DNA of 64,000 bases from Perognathus longimembris pacificus (GCF_023159225.1 NC_063167.1:16619360-16683359); one strand, 5' to 3'. Shown: positions 42,851-55,225, numbered from the stretch's first letter. Translations and numbers: made by a program. The notes: generated by a model not told the origin, from the sequence alone.

Positions 42851-44430
42851 CTGCTGCTGTGAGAATCAACAGGAAGAGGATTCAAGTCTGCAATATGCCT
42901 CCCCCACAAAAGCAGCCATAAATAAACCTGCTCCGAGGCCCTAGGTATGAACCATCACTCCCCATGCTGGGGGGGGGGGGAGTGAGGGGCCTGATGTCAC
43001 TCTTCCACACAGCACCTCTATTTCTCACTTGTCACCATCTACACTTCAGGTTGGGGAGACAGGAGCCCACCCTCCAAGGACATCAGGTCTAGGAAGGTGG
43101 CTTCAAAGCTGGCAGGAGACACTAGCGGTGGTGCTGGGCCTGGGCCACCTGGGCCCAGGCTCCAGGCCTAGCTCTGATTTGGGCAAACACCACTCCACAG
43201 AACGACCTCTGTGTGTGCATGGAGTCAAGGAACTGGGCACAGAAACCCTCTGTACTGTATACTGTGAACAGCTACTGGTAAAAGACAGGTGAGGATAGAG
43301 GCACCATGGGAAACTGGAGAGGGCTGGTGCTCCTGAGTAATCTGCCAAGTGAGGCAGCCAGGAGTCCTGGTAAGAGGCCATTCCAGATGTGGGTACATTG
43401 TGACCAAAGACCCAGGCGGGAGGACCTCAGTCCTGGGGACAAGTTCCCTCACAAGTTACTGCCCTTCTCTTACCAGTTCCAATCATCCCCTCTACTCCAG
43501 CTGACAAAAGGTCCCCCAGCCCTACTTCTACAAATACTGTGGGGAATGCTTCAGCATACTGAACTTCTACCACCTCTCAAAACCTAGTCAGATGCTACCT
43601 CCTGTGGGAAGCCTTCCCATCATCCCCAATCTGAGTCAGGTATGTCTCCAAACTGAGGAGCCAGGTGCTCCCAACACATAGCCCTGGGCCTGCAAAGGTG
43701 GCACTCCAGAACAACAGGTTTAGGGGACCGGGGCGGGGTGGGGTGGGGGGAGCTCCCTAAAGAATGTCTGGAACTAAAGTTTGGGCTCTGGGGATTCCTG
43801 AGGCCTGCAGCTAGCCTGGAACTGAGACTGGATAGAGAAGGAGATGCTGGTTCACAGGCTTAGTTATGGTCTTCCCACACTTGGCAAGGCTCCTGATCCT
43901 CAGGCCTGACCCCAAAGCCCTGCATCTAGGTTGCATTATGGTTCTACTGACAGCAGCCTTCACCATGGAGCTCCAAGAACCATTTCAGCAGACACCCCCT
44001 CCAGGCAACCCCAGGCTAGGAGCACTCGATATCCTGAGGTCTTCCTCAAGTCACCCAAGCTCCATATAATCCAAGTTTAATGAATTCCATTCTGTTCCCC
44101 CCTCTTCCCCCCCTCCTCCACCAGTGAGACAGAAGATGACTCAGACAGGGGGAGGGGAAGGCCAGGGACTAGGACGGAGGTAAACAGTGTGTGTTCACAC
44201 AAGAGAACAGGCAGCAACAACCCTGGCAAAGGAGGGGGCTCCAGTGGCCCACGAAGTCACCTGGCAGCGTTCACACAGGACAGATTCGAACCCCAAGCTC
44301 CCAAATCTCAGGGCTGGACTGGGGTCCTGGAAGATGGCCAGGTCATACACAGTGGTTTCATTTGATTTTCTCAAAATGCTTTCAGAAAAACCCATGCTTT
44401 GTTGGTTTACAATGAATACCTGGTCATTTT
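42851..44430. other. intron 1 sequence, mostly unique
   Basis: A G-run at 42970-42982, an L2-like stretch at about 43455-43640 ('tgtgggaagccttcccatc'), otherwise nothing recognised. Confidence 0.45.
43455..43640 (+). mobile_element. L2-like fragment
   Basis: 'cagatgctacctcctgtggg' and 'aagccttcccatcatcccc' resemble the L2 3' region. Confidence 0.5.
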
Positions 44431-44436
44431 AAACAT

Positions 44437-44565
44437 TTTCTAAGCAGGGTATGGTAGGTAGGACACACCTGCAATCCCAGCTCCCCCACATGTAGAGGTA
44501 GGAGGATTCCAAGTTTGAGGCCAGCCTGACAAAAGTTAGTGTGACCCTACCTCAAAAACAAATAC
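44437..44565 (+). mobile_element. B1-like SINE monomer
   Basis: 'acctgcaatcccagctccc' and 'ccaagtttgaggccagcctg'. Confidence 0.8.
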
Positions 44566-44571
44566 AGGGGC

Positions 44572-44868
44572 CCGGCACCAGTGATTCAGGCTTGTCATCC
44601 TAGCTACTCAGGAGGCTGAGATCTGAGGATTGTGGTTTGAAACCAGCCTGGGCAGGAAAGTCCATGAAACTCCTATCTCTGACTACAAAAGAAAGGAAGG
44701 AAGGAAGGAAGGAAGGAAGGAAGGAAGGAAGGAAAGAAAGAAAGCAAGCTGGAGGTGGTCCTGTGGGTCTAGTGATAGAGCACTTGCCTTGAGCAAACTG
44801 AAGATGGACAGTGCACCCAGACCCAAAGTTCAAATCCTAGGACTGGCAACAAACAAACAAATAGGTGG
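44572..44868 (+). mobile_element. SINE type B with internal (GGAA)n expansion
   Basis: Head from 'cccggcaccagtgattcagg'; at the module junction 'gactacaaaagaaa' a (GGAA)n tract (44691-44745) has expanded, then 'agctggaggtggtcctgtgg' continues to 'ctaggactggcaac'. Confidence 0.88.
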
Positions 44869-44950
44869 GGATGTGGCTCAAATGGCAGAGCACTTGCCTA
44901 GCAAGTGGGAGGCCCTGGGCTCCACCTCTAGTAAGGCATTAGAAATATTT
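44869..44950 (+). mobile_element. ID-like SINE monomer
   Basis: 'ggggatgtggctcaaatggc' to 'ggccctgggctccacctc'. Confidence 0.75.
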
Positions 44951-45094
44951 TTTTCTAATAATAATTAAGCACTTTAAATAGAAGAATTATCTCCCAGAGA
45001 CTTCCTCTTTTCCAATACCCACTTTACCAGCCCACATTTAAATCTCTACTGTTAAGTTTAGAGGATAGATGGCAAACTTTTCTATATCTCTAAG

Positions 45095-45268
45095 CTTTTT
45101 TTTGGGGGGGGGGCATTCCTGGGCCTTGGACTCAGGGCCTGAGCACTGTCCCACTTGAGCCACAGCGCCACTTCTGGCCATTTTCTATATATGTGGTGCT
45201 GGGGAATCAAACTCAGGGATTCATGTGTAGGAGGCAAGCACTCTTGCCACTAGGCCATATTCCCAGCC
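45095..45268 (-). mobile_element. SINE type A, internally deleted
   Basis: Poly-T/poly-G start; lacks the 'ggcttctttttgctcaagg' part; ends 'atattcccagccc'. Confidence 0.87.
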
Positions 45269-45309
45269 CCTGGTTTTGTTTTTGTTTTTGTTTTTTTGTT
45301 TTGTTTGTT

Positions 45310-45376
45310 TTTTTCTTAGTGCTGGGGCTCATGCTAGGGAAAACTCTCTACCACCTTGTCACAACCTCAGCCCCTA
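45310..45376 (-). mobile_element. ID-like SINE fragment
   Basis: 'tagtgctggggctcatgcta' to 'caacctcagccc'. Confidence 0.55.
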
Positions 45377-45509
45377 ATTTTTGTATGTTCTTTATACATC
45401 TTTATACATCAAGCAAAAAAAAAAACCCCTCAATTTCAATTTTCTTAAATTTCATCTTTTAAATTACATATACATGGTCAAGCCACTTCTGTGTGGTATA
45501 GACAGCTCT

Positions 45510-45580
45510 AAGCATGTTATTACAGGGTCTCCTTCAGGAGGTGTTATTATCCCTGTTTTAAGACATAAGAGAAGGCCTGG
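45510..45580 (-). mobile_element. MIR fragment
   Basis: 'gtgttattatccctgtttta' after 'ttcaggag' matches the MIR complement. Confidence 0.55.
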
Positions 45581-45972
45581 GGATGGCCACTTACTTACCC
45601 CACCTGAGGACAGGGCTCCAGAGCAGGGCTCCAGAGCAGGGCTGACCCATCCCTCCTCCACACTGCTGCCTGTGGGGCCGCCTCATTGGAGGTATGGCCT
45701 TGTCTGAGCCATAATAACTGTGTGTTCCCCGACAGGGCATCAGGGTGAAGGCTCTGATACTCCCAACGAGGAGCCACAACGAAGGCTTTTCCTAAAGACC
45801 ACAAGGCCTTGGGTTCTGGTTTTTCTGGACCTTCACCTAAACCTGTGGCACCAATGGCATTGGAATAATCTAAATAACATGCCTGGCAAACGGGGCCTTT
45901 TTTACACCCCAAATTTCAACCCTGGAGTGCGAATGAAATGAAAACAGAATACTGGGAGAAAAAAAAAATACA

Positions 45973-46207
45973 CCTGAGCCTGGCACCAGTGGCTCGTGCC
46001 TATAAAATCTTAGTTACTCAGAAGGCTGAGATCTGAGAATCATGGTTCAAAGCCGGCCTGGGCTGAAAAGTCCCCACAAGACTCTTATTTCCCAATTACC
46101 ACCAGAAAACCAGAAGTACAGCTATGGCTCAAAGTGGTTGAGTGCTTACCTTGAGCAAAAGTGCTCAAGGACAGTGCCCAGACCTTGAGTTCAAGCCCTA
46201 TGACCAA

Positions 46208-46261
<54 letters not shown>
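45973..46261 (+). mobile_element. SINE type B with (CA)n tail
   Basis: 'gagcctggcaccagtggctc' to 'caagccctatgaccaacc', then (CA)n at 46209-46261. Confidence 0.9.
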
Positions 46262-46263
<2 letters not shown>

Positions 46264-46691
46264 ACATCTTTTTCTGGTAGCCCTGGTATGTGGCTCCCCA
46301 GACTGGGCTCCTCCCCTGGCCACCTTCGGCTGGCCTATCCTACCTTCTGAACTGCTTTCCTTACAGCTCCAAGCATCACTTTGCCCCACATCTGGGGAGC
46401 AGCTGGGGCAGAGGAGAACCAATGAGAACTGTTCCATTTCTAGACACTTTAGAGACAAGGGAAAACTGGATTTTTCTTTTCTTTTTGGCAGGGGATAGGG
46501 TATATTGTCCAATATGCAAACGTATAATAAATCTAAAATTGAGAATACATGCTGTCCCTTCCAATTGAAAGCTGCTCACCTTTAGAAGCCTAGCACTGCA
46601 TTAAATCCATTATATATAACTTGAACTTGCTTAAAATATCATCATACTTGGATAGAGAGGTAGAGTACAGAGGTGGCAGAACGAAAGCAAC

Positions 46692-46728
<37 letters not shown>

Positions 46729-46994
46729 AATTGTACAATTTCCAGGACAAGCCCCCTGCAGAAAGTGAGTCACAGTGTCCCATTTTCAGTTGCTACAGAG
46801 CACAGGGGGTGGCAAAGAACAAGACTCAAGTGGCACTAGCTGGGTAGGGGAGGGAGAATGGCAGCCTAGGGAAGAAACGGCCCTTCTGTCCCTCATGGTT
46901 CAGTTGTACAAGGTCTAATCATGTACTTTGCAGCATCTGTAAGAGGTGACAGAAGGTGTGCCAGCTAATCCTCCAACCTGGCCATGGTGGTAGC
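46262..46994. other. intron 1 sequence, mostly unique
   Basis: Contains a (GA)n tract at 46691-46730; nothing else recognised. Confidence 0.5.
46691..46730. repeat. (GA)n microsatellite
   Basis: GA units with one AAA interruption. Confidence 0.95.
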
Positions 46995-47009
46995 CTCTGA
47001 GAGGGCCAT

Positions 47010-47215
47010 TAAGATATCAGCTTAGTGATACACACTTATAAATTCCAGCTACCTGAAAGGTAGAATACCAAGGATCGGGGTTTTCAGGCCAGCTCGGGCA
47101 AAGTTAATCAGACCCTATCTCAAAAATAAAAACAGAAGGGCTGGAGTATAGCTCAAGGGGTAGAATGCCTACCTAGTAAAGCACAAGGTCTTGGGGTCCT
47201 GGGTTCCATCTCCAT
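47010..47215 (+). mobile_element. old composite SINE (B1-like plus ID-like)
   Basis: B1-like 'acacttataaattccagc' and 'tcaggccagctcgggcaaa', then ID-like 'gggctggagtatagctcaag' to 'cctgggttccatctcc'. Same head-to-ID layout as type B but older. Confidence 0.65.
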
Positions 47216-47557
47216 TTGGGAGGTAGCTGCAAGTGTGAGGAAAAAAATGACTCTCAAGAGGATGGAGCTTGGTGTGGGCCCAGAAGGTATAGAGCCTTCT
47301 GGATGGCCATGTCCAGGCAGTAACCCGTCCCTGGAACTGTTCCGATTCCTTTGTGCCTTTCACACTCCACATCCAATCTTGGGCAAAGCTGGCTGCTTCT
47401 TCCTCACTAACACTTCTGCTAATAATTGGTCCAGGCCAGTGTGATGGCTTGCTTGGATCACTGTAGCAGCACATGCTCTGTCCCTTACACTGATCCCAGC
47501 TTTCTAGTCCCCAGGATCTTCTTATTCTAGGTAAGAGGGAACCTTTGAAAAGGGAAA

Positions 47558-47760
47558 GGCCAGGAGTGATGGTTCATACCTGTAACCCCAGATACTTGAG
47601 AGGTAGAGATCAGGAGGATCACTTAATTGGCCAGCTTGGGCAAAAAGTTAGTGGGACCCCATCTCAACCAGTAAAGCTGGGCGTGATGATACGTTCCTGT
47701 CATCCCACCTATACAGAAGGCAGCCTAGGATGACTCAGGCAAAAAAAAACCAAAACCCAA
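47558..47760 (+). mobile_element. B1-like SINE
   Basis: 'gtgatggttcatacctgtaa' and a second half 'gctgggcgtgatgatacg' with an A-rich tail. Confidence 0.75.
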
Positions 47761-47787
47761 AAAACAAAACTTTTGGAAAAATAATTA

Positions 47788-48110
47788 AAGGCTGGGTGCC
47801 GTTAGCTCACGCCTGTAATCCTTGCTACTCAGGAGGCTGAGATCGAAGGAGTGCAGTTCAAAACCAGTCAGAGCAGGAAAGTCCGTGAGACTCTTATCCC
47901 CAATTAACCACCAGGAAACCAGAAGTGGTGCTGTGGCTCAAAATGGTAGAGGGCTAGCCTTGAGCTGAAGTGCTCAAGGACAGAGCTCAGGTCCTGAGTT
48001 CAAGCCCCATGACTGACAAAAAAAAAAAAGGAAAAATAACTAAAAAGCAAAAAGGGCTGAGGACATGGCTCAAGTGGTAGGTAGGTAGAACATGAGTACC
48101 ACCCAAAAAG
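47788..48110 (+). mobile_element. SINE type B followed by an ID-like scrap
   Basis: Type B 47788-48030 ('ggctgggtgccgttagctc' to poly-A); 48052-48110 has 'gggctgaggacatggctcaa'. Confidence 0.87.
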
Positions 48111-48135
48111 TATAAAAAAAAAAGATATACTTTTT

Positions 48136-48340
48136 TTTTTTTTTGGCCAGTCCTGGGCCTTGGACTCAGGGCCTGAGCACTGTCCCTGGCTTCCTTTTTG
48201 CTCAAGGCTAGCACTCTGCCACGTGAGCCACAGCGCCGCTTCTGGCCGTTTTTTCTGTATATGTGGTGCTGGGGAATCGAACCTAGGGCCTCGTGTATCC
48301 GAGGCAGGCACTCTTGCCACTAGGCTATATCCCCAGCCCC
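48136..48340 (-). mobile_element. young-subfamily SINE type A
   Basis: AAAGATATACTTTTT is duplicated at 48121-48135 and 48341-48355; carries the young signature. Confidence 0.97.
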
Positions 48341-48355
48341 AAAGATATACTTTTT

Positions 48356-49214
48356 GAAGTAAGACATACTTTCGAAAAGGAAGGACAAAATCCTTAGAGA
48401 TTTGCACCACATACTCCCCCTCTAGTTCTCCTGGAGTTCTTGCTTTTCCTTGATTCTGCCATGGCCCTTGTTCCCTTTGCCTGCCAACACTCAGCCACAT
48501 AGGTGAGTGGAGGGTAGGTTCCTTTTCTTCCTCCAGGTCCATTCAAAGGCCACCTCCTAGGCCAGTTTCTTCTGGAATCCTCTCTCCACTGTCACTTTCT
48601 GACAATGGATGTGCTTCCTGACAGTCTCCCCTGCCGCCCCCCCCCCCCCACACACTCAGATCACAGGCCAAGTGAAGGGAGACTAGGTGCCCATCATGGT
48701 TCTCTGGCAGCTATACTTGTGGCAGGCATATAGTGGGCCCACAACATCTCTTGGTCACTTCAGTGTGGCAGTCCCTGCTAGGCTCATCTGATAGGACAGA
48801 TAGGAGCAAACTGCAAGGCCCTATTGGGGTGGCTCACTACTGCTTGTCCACTGGAGAGTGCTAAAGTCTGCTCAAACTGGAGGGGTGGCTAATTTGTCTC
48901 TCCCTCCAGATCACAAATTCTTGCCCCTGCCTTACTCATCTTTGCTTCTCTGAGAACTGAACACAGAGCCTTGGCATGTGGTAGGTAGACTGAGCTGTGG
49001 AGCCTGTGTGACCACTGAAGGGCTCAATTCCTGCCTGAGGTAACCTACTCCCCAGCATTTGCTTCTAAACACGTGGTATGCTAAGTTCCAGAAGCACAAG
49101 GCAAGGCAGGTAGGCGGGGTGTAGGTAGAGAACTGCTCCTGGGAGCAAATGGCAGGCAGTCAAGGCGAGAGAGGAAGTTATTACTTAGATTTCCCCCACC
49201 ACAAGCCTGGGCAG
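48356..49214. other. intron 1 sequence, nothing recognised
   Basis: C-run at 48636-48649; otherwise unique. Confidence 0.5.
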
Positions 49215-49273
49215 GGGATAGCAGATGAGGAAACAAGCACAGAGAGGTCCAGAGACTCACCCAAGGTCACATG
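49215..49273 (-). mobile_element. MIR fragment
   Basis: 'gatgaggaaacaagcacag' and 'actcacccaaggtcacatgg', cut by the SINE at 49274. Confidence 0.75.
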
Positions 49274-49505
49274 GGTAGCCAGACACTGGTGGCTCTTGCC
49301 TGTAATCCTGGCTACTCAGGAAGTGGAGATCTGAGGATTGAGGTTCAGAGCCAACTGGCAAGAAAAAGAGCATCTGTGAGATTCTTACGTCCAATTAACC
49401 AGCAAAAAGCCAGAAGTGAAAGTTGTAGCTCAAGTGGTAGATTACTAGCCTTGACGGAAAAAGACAAGTGAGTGCTCAAGCCCCTGAGTCCAAGCCCATG
49501 GAGGT
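49274..49505 (+). mobile_element. SINE type B
   Basis: 'ccagacactggtggctcttg' to 'gagtccaagcccatgg'. Confidence 0.87.
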
Positions 49506-51327
49506 GGAATCAGTTCACAACCCAGTCCAAAGCATAATCAGGGCCCGATGATCAAGGGTCTTAGATACCCTGGGGAGGGGAGGTGGAATTCCTAATCCAG
49601 CTTATGAGTCAGGCTGGGCTGCAGGGCTCTGACCAGTAGGCTCAGCACCCTGAGGTGGGGCAGAGCTGTCTAGCTACCATCCAGACATTAAGTCTAGGCT
49701 CCAGGAAGTCAGCACTGCCTCCTGTATGATACTAGCATGCAGAGTGTATTCTCCTTCTCCAACAGACCCAGAAAGCTACATTCAGAGGGACAAAGGGCCT
49801 GCGACAGGCACGGGCTGAAGTTCAGGACCTGCTACCAACTCACTGGGTACTAGTAGTAGTAGGCCCCCGTGTTTCCTCAATCTTACAGGCTTGTTGAAAG
49901 CCTCTCCAGCTGTGACATCTGACCCAAGAAGCTCCACTAAAGGACCAGGCTGGCCTCTGCGACATCCTTTCAGTCCCTGCCAACAAATATCATACCTGAG
50001 CCCAGGATGGTACTCAGGCCAGAGCAAGGTCACATGAGGCAGGCTGGGGATCAGTGGTAGTTTGCCTAACATGTGCAAAGCCTTGGGTTCCATCCCCCAA
50101 CCCACTTCCTCCCCCTGCCCCCCCCCCGCAAAAAAAAATCACACAAGGTAGAAAGCAGAGAATAGAGGTAAAAAAGACTGAGGAAGCAGAAGCAAATACA
50201 GCCACCGGCAATGAACAGCAGTCATGATGACAGCTCTGCGATCAGAAAGAATGAGGGGGCAGATCACAGTGCCATGGCTGGAAGAGGGATACACAGAAGC
50301 TAACTGCAGCCTAGCGTGGCTGCTGCCAGCCCTGACTTGGGTTCAACATGGGCACACCGAGTGTGAAAGTCTCTTGCCAAAGACTAGCCATACCTCTTTG
50401 CCAACTACTTAACCTCCAAATCAGTTCCTTCATCTGAAAAATGAGACTCAGAACCATTTCCATTTGGAAGGGCTGTTGGAAACAGCCAATGAGATTGCCT
50501 ACCTCAATCCGGAGCCCAAGAAACAATCATGTCCTACACTGTATCCCCCATGCTCACCCCCACGATGGCTCACTGGGACTGAGGCACGGCTGGCAAGGAA
50601 GCAGCCAAATGACCAGGAATCCTGGGCCATACCTGCAGGCAGATCCGCATTAAGTACTTAGTTCCTGTCACTGCTGGTTCTGGGCTGAGCTGGCCCTTAG
50701 GAGTCCACAGAGAAAACAGCTCCTTGCTATCTGTAAAACTTCCTTCCAGGGACTGCTGAGTATAGGTCCAAGGGCTGTGGGTGAGAGCGTAAGAGCTGAA
50801 GGCTTCCATGCAGAGGTAGCTTCTCTGTAGCCATGAGCAGCAAGGCCTCCGAGGCAGGTTGGCTAGGCTAGACTCCTATCTATAGGCCCCAGCCTCAAAG
50901 CCTGCCACATACTTCTGTTCTGATGACAGTCCAGCTGGCTAAGTCCCAAAAAGGTGGCAGGCAGACATAAAGAGCATAGTTGGAGGGCCTCCTTTCCCCT
51001 CCCTTTCAGGCAAGTTTGTCACTCAGGCCTCTAGCAGCCAAGCAAGGGATGAACTAAGTGGATGGGAGAACTGGGCATGCCCAGAGGAGAGGCTGCCCTT
51101 CAGAGGATACTGCAGAAAATTGATAGGGACCTGACCAGCATAGGCCTTGGTTCCAAAACCAAGGGTCCAGGGCTCAAGACCTCTCTTGGAGGACAAAGCA
51201 GCAGCAAATCACAGGAGATGAGAAGAGGCAGGACCCTATAAGACCCATCCAATGCAACCTGGTTCCCAGACAGAGTGAAACTCAGCGGGGGAGTGTAGGG
51301 ACTTGGCCAAGAACACAAAGCTGGAAG
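49506..51327. other. intron 1 sequence, mostly unique
   Basis: An ID-like SINE at 50039-50138 ('ctggggatcagtggtagttt') and a possible MIR at about 50360-50460 are the only repeats I see. No exon supported. Confidence 0.45.
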
Positions 51328-51455
51328 TCAACTGGGTATGGTAGTAAGCACCTAGAACCCAGTACTCAGGAGGCTGAGGCAATAGGATGGAGAAGTTAAG
51401 GCCAGCTTGGGCTACATAATGAGCTCAAAAATAAATAAATATACAAATAAAAAAT
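51328..51455 (+). mobile_element. B1-like SINE monomer
   Basis: 'ctgggtatggtagtaagcac' and 'actcaggaggctgaggcaa', A-rich tail. Confidence 0.8.
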
Positions 51456-51559
51456 CTGGGGACTCACACTCAAGACTAATCCTCATGCAAAACACAGTGC
51501 CAACCCCCCAAACACTTCCATTTTGTTCTTCACTTTTTTTTGCCATTGTTGTTCTTCAT

Positions 51560-51660
51560 TTTTGACCATCGGTCATATTTTACCTGCATGATTCTCATGC
51601 AGCTCTCTTCATTCTACAGCTGAGGAAACTGAGGAAGAAAGGAACTTAACCTCCAAACAT
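51560..51660 (-). mobile_element. MIR fragment
   Basis: 'cattctacagctgaggaaac' with 'gaaaggaacttaacc'. Confidence 0.65.
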
Positions 51661-51854
51661 GGTGCTTGAAAGTCTGGGTCTTGTTTTTCTGTCCTGCTAG
51701 GGAACAGATGAGGCATGTGGGGAGCAGGAACGCAGGTGAGCTGCTAGCTCTTCCTCCTCTGTGGTGTGACCTCAGGCAGCCCAATCACCCATGTCAAATT
51801 TCTGTCTCCTCTAAGGCTCGGCATTCTGTGTCGTGTGTGTATGGGGGGGAGGGA

Positions 51855-52275
51855 CTGGGGCTTGGACTCAGGGCCTAGGCACTGTCCCTTAGCTTTCTCA
51901 TTCAAGATGAGTGGCTCTACCACTTGAACCACAGCTCTACTTCTGATTTTTTTTTTTGCCAGTCCTGGGGCTTGAACTCAGGGCCTGAGCACTGTCCCTG
52001 GCTTCTTTTTGCTCCAGACTAGCATGCTACCTCTTGAACCATAGCACCACTTTCAGCTTTTTCTGTTTTCTGGTGCTGAGGAATTGAACCCAGGGCTTCA
52101 TGCATGCTAGGCAAGTACCACTAAGCCACATTCCTAGCCCCTACTTCTGAATTTTTGATGGCCAACTGGAGATAAGAGTCTCATGGACTTTCCTGCCTGG
52201 GCTAGTTTTGAACCTAATCCTCAGATTTCAGCCTGAGTGGCTAGGGTTCTAGGCGTGAGCCTCTGGTGCCCAGCT
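51855..52275 (-). mobile_element. SINE type B split by a nested type A SINE
   Basis: Host halves 51855-51953 and 52141-52275; the nested copy 51954-52140 ('gccagtcctggggcttgaac' to 'cattcctagccc') is bracketed by CTACTTCTGA(T/A)TTTT. The right host half belongs to the long inverted duplication. Confidence 0.9.
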
Positions 52276-52810
52276 ATGCCCTGCTTCTGTGCATGCCCAA
52301 TGAGGGGGAGGCAGGAGCTGTCTAGAAAGGAGGAAAGCAGCCCCACTGGCAACACCTCCAGGTCTGAGTCTGGGCCGCAGGCCTCTGCTGAATGCCATAT
52401 GCACTGCCTTGTGGACACGGTCCTTGTGGACCTCTGCTCATGTACCACCACGGGAAGGGAGAATGACCAGCAAGCCCTGGGCTCTCAGCCTCCGCAGGCC
52501 CAGGAAGCTGACTCCTGTTCCCATCTTCTGGGGGACAAACAGGCTCAGAGCATAAAGAACATGCTCAAATGGCACACAGGCCGTACGTAAGCAACCACAT
52601 TGGTGTTGGATCTCAGGGCTACTTGGTTCTAAAGCCCAGCTCTGCCCTTATGCCAGTCCTGGTAACCACCTCATGTTGCTGTTCTTGTCCTCTGAAATAA
52701 GAGCCAGGCTGGAGGCTGGGGGCTGGGGGCCCCTGGTAATGCGCTGAGCACAGAAGGCCAAGGGTTTCAGGCAGGGTGAGGGGGGACCTGCCTGCTAGCC
52801 CCTACCGTAT
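52141..52810 (+). repeat. inverted duplication, copy 2 (partner 13425-14104)
   Basis: Runs from the right half of a type B SINE through 'gcttctgtgcatgcccaatg' and 'gtaccaccacgggaagggag' to 'tgcctgctagcccctaccg'. Includes a MIR-like stretch at about 52525-52680. The SINE at its left edge continues beyond the homologous block here but is cut in copy 1. Confidence 0.93.
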
Positions 52811-52844
52811 TAGTAAGTACACTGTGCCCAAAAAAAGAGATAAG

Positions 52845-53020
52845 GGGCTGGAAATATGGCCTAGATGGTAGTGCTTGCCTCGTATACATGAAGCCCTGGA
52901 GAAGCGCTGTGGCTTGAGTGGCAGAGTGCTAGCCTTGAGCAAAAAGAAGCCAGGGACAGTGCTCAGGTCCTGAGTTCAAGCCCCACAACTGGCAAAAAAA
53001 AAAAAAAAAAAAGAGAGAGA
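52845..53020 (+). mobile_element. SINE type A, internally deleted
   Basis: The head joins the second module directly ('aagccctgga' to 'gaagcgctgtgg'), losing about 45 bp; poly-A tail. Confidence 0.88.
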
Positions 53021-54310
53021 GATAAGGAGAAGACTTTGTCAGTGCCTGCTTTCTCCTGGCCCTGTACTGGCCACTGGGCTTACACAGGGCCCATTGTCTG
53101 CACATGGCACAGAGGAAGGGGGCACAGGCCTCCCCGTGGCAAGCCAGGGGAGATACTCGAGGCGTGAGGAACTGGGGAAGTGGTCAGCGCTGGGCATGAC
53201 ATGGAGGGTCTGGAACTTAGGCGGGTTGGCTCTAATCAGCTCAGCTCGCAGTTTCCTCATGAGACGGGGGCGGGGGGAAGGGGGGTGCTGCTGATAGCTA
53301 GCACTTTTTTTTTTTTGGAAGCCTCTTATTCCTCAGAGATACCCAGTGAGCTAGGCACCATCATACCTACAGTGCAGCTGAGAACACTTGAGACTCAAAG
53401 GGGAAGTGACTTGCTCAAGACCACTTAAGTTATTGTGATATTGGGCCAAGCTGGGTTAGGTCTGGGAAGCTAGTTGGCTAGTATCACCCTCCAGGGTGTT
53501 CCTCAGCAATTCCTTATCTGCAACACTAACAAAAGGATCCGGGTAGCAATTCTCTCAGAGTTCCAAAGGACTGACCTAACAGGGCTGCCTCAGAGTGGCC
53601 CGCAGGGACAGGAAGACGAGGGGGCAGGGCCCCGCATAAGGGCTGCGCTGGTCCATACCAGATCCGGGTCCCTGCACTGCCTGGCCTCACTAGACAACTT
53701 CAAATATTTTTTGCATCTCTGAGTGTCTCCAATTCAAGATCATGTAATTTTACCACTATCCAAAGTAAGTTATCTAACTTCTCTGGACCTTGGGGTCATT
53801 GTTTCTAGAGATACTTCTGCCTACCTATGGTGACAGGTTCAGGGGAGGACCACTGAGGTGACACACCAAGGAAAGGAGCCAGGTAAGGAGAGTGCTACAA
53901 GTTGGTGCTGCCCATGCCTCCTGACTACCCTGCAGGACCTTTTCTCATCACCATTCACTGCCACTGGAGCTTGTGTGACTTCACGGCCTCGCCCTGAAAG
54001 CAGAAACCAGCGTTCTCCCCAACCCCCGCCCTGGGCCAACAGGGCACTCCCAGGTGTGCCTTGCCTGGCTTTCTGATTAGCCCTGCCACAGCCCTTTCAT
54101 AATGAGAGAACGGGTGGGAGCGGGAGCGCCAGGAGCCGTTCCCACTGCTTTGTACCTGGTACTGAGAGTGGTGGCTAAACACCTGGCCCAGCTGGCCAGT
54201 ACTATGTAAATCTTATGCTAAATGCTTTCTGGGAAGGATGAGGGTGAGTGGGGCAAAGGCCCTAGCCCATGCCAGGTTTGTTCAGGTTTGTTCCCAGATT
54301 CTTTATTCTT
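53021..54310. other. intron 1 sequence, mostly unique
   Basis: Contains one MIR complement (53335-53440); no exon supported. Confidence 0.5.
53335..53440 (-). mobile_element. MIR fragment
   Basis: 'ctaggcaccatcatacctac' then 'agtgacttgctcaagacca'. Confidence 0.7.
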
Positions 54311-54314
54311 GATT

Positions 54315-54490
54315 GTCTTTCTGCTCATGACCGGCACTTTACCACTTGAGCCATACCTCAACTTTTCCAGCTTTCTTTTCTGCTAATTGGAGGTCAAGAG
54401 GCTCAAGAATTTGTCTGCCTTGGCTGACTTTCAACTATCATCCTCAGATCTCATCCTTCTGAGTAGCTAGGATTAAAAGTAGGATCCAGT
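54315..54490 (-). mobile_element. SINE type B, partial
   Basis: 'accggcactttaccacttga' to 'gagtagctaggatta'; both ends lost. Confidence 0.75.
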
Positions 54491-54927
54491 TGTTCCTAGA
54501 TTCTTGACCTCAGTGCAGGTGGTAAGAGGAGAATCCCTGGTTACTAAGGAGCCAGAAATCTGAGAGACTACTGGAATCCAGGCCTGCAGGGCTCTCCTAA
54601 AGGGCAAGGGTCAGGTCCACACTTGATTTCTTAGGGATGGGGAGCAGGCTGAGGCCCAGATTTAGAAATATACTTCAGACAGAGAGGGTGCTGTGACCCA
54701 CTGGGGCAGCATCTTCCCATATCCGATCCCCCACTGTACTCCTTCCTGTCTTCTAACCTCAGGCCCAAAGAGCAGGATCCCTCCAGGGGAGCTCCTATTG
54801 CTTAGAAGAGTAGGCTCCCAAGAGTCAGGGCCAGAGCTCCATTCTGGCCCTGGGTCCTTCCAAGGGCACAGTCTCCTCATGTGTTAGGTGACAGGGCTGG
54901 TTAACTACTTCTCAGAAGTTATGATTT

Positions 54928-55121
54928 TTTAAATTTAATTTAATTTTATTTTTGCCAGTCCTGGGCCTTGGATTCAGGGCCTGAGCACTGTCCCTGGCTT
55001 CTTTTTTTGCTCAAGGCTAACACTCTGCCACTTGAGCCACAGCGCCATTGCTGGCCGTTTTCTATATGTGGTGCTGGTGAATCAAACCCAGCACTCTTGC
55101 CACTAGGCCATATTCCCAGCC
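54928..55121 (-). mobile_element. SINE type A with target-site duplication
   Basis: AGAAGTTATGATTT is duplicated at 54914-54927 and 55122-55135. Confidence 0.95.
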
Positions 55122-55225
55122 AGAAGTTATGATTTCATATAATAACTAGCATACACATACTACATTCCATTTTGCTTTGTTGTTGTTGTTTTGTGTGTGT
55201 GTGTATGTATTTGTAGGGCGTCTGT

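Noticed and set aside
52237..52590. Frame of 117 codons whose last 53 residues also appear at 13644-13838
   Set aside because: The shared peptide follows from the DNA duplication; the frame begins in a SINE and crosses MIR-like sequence.
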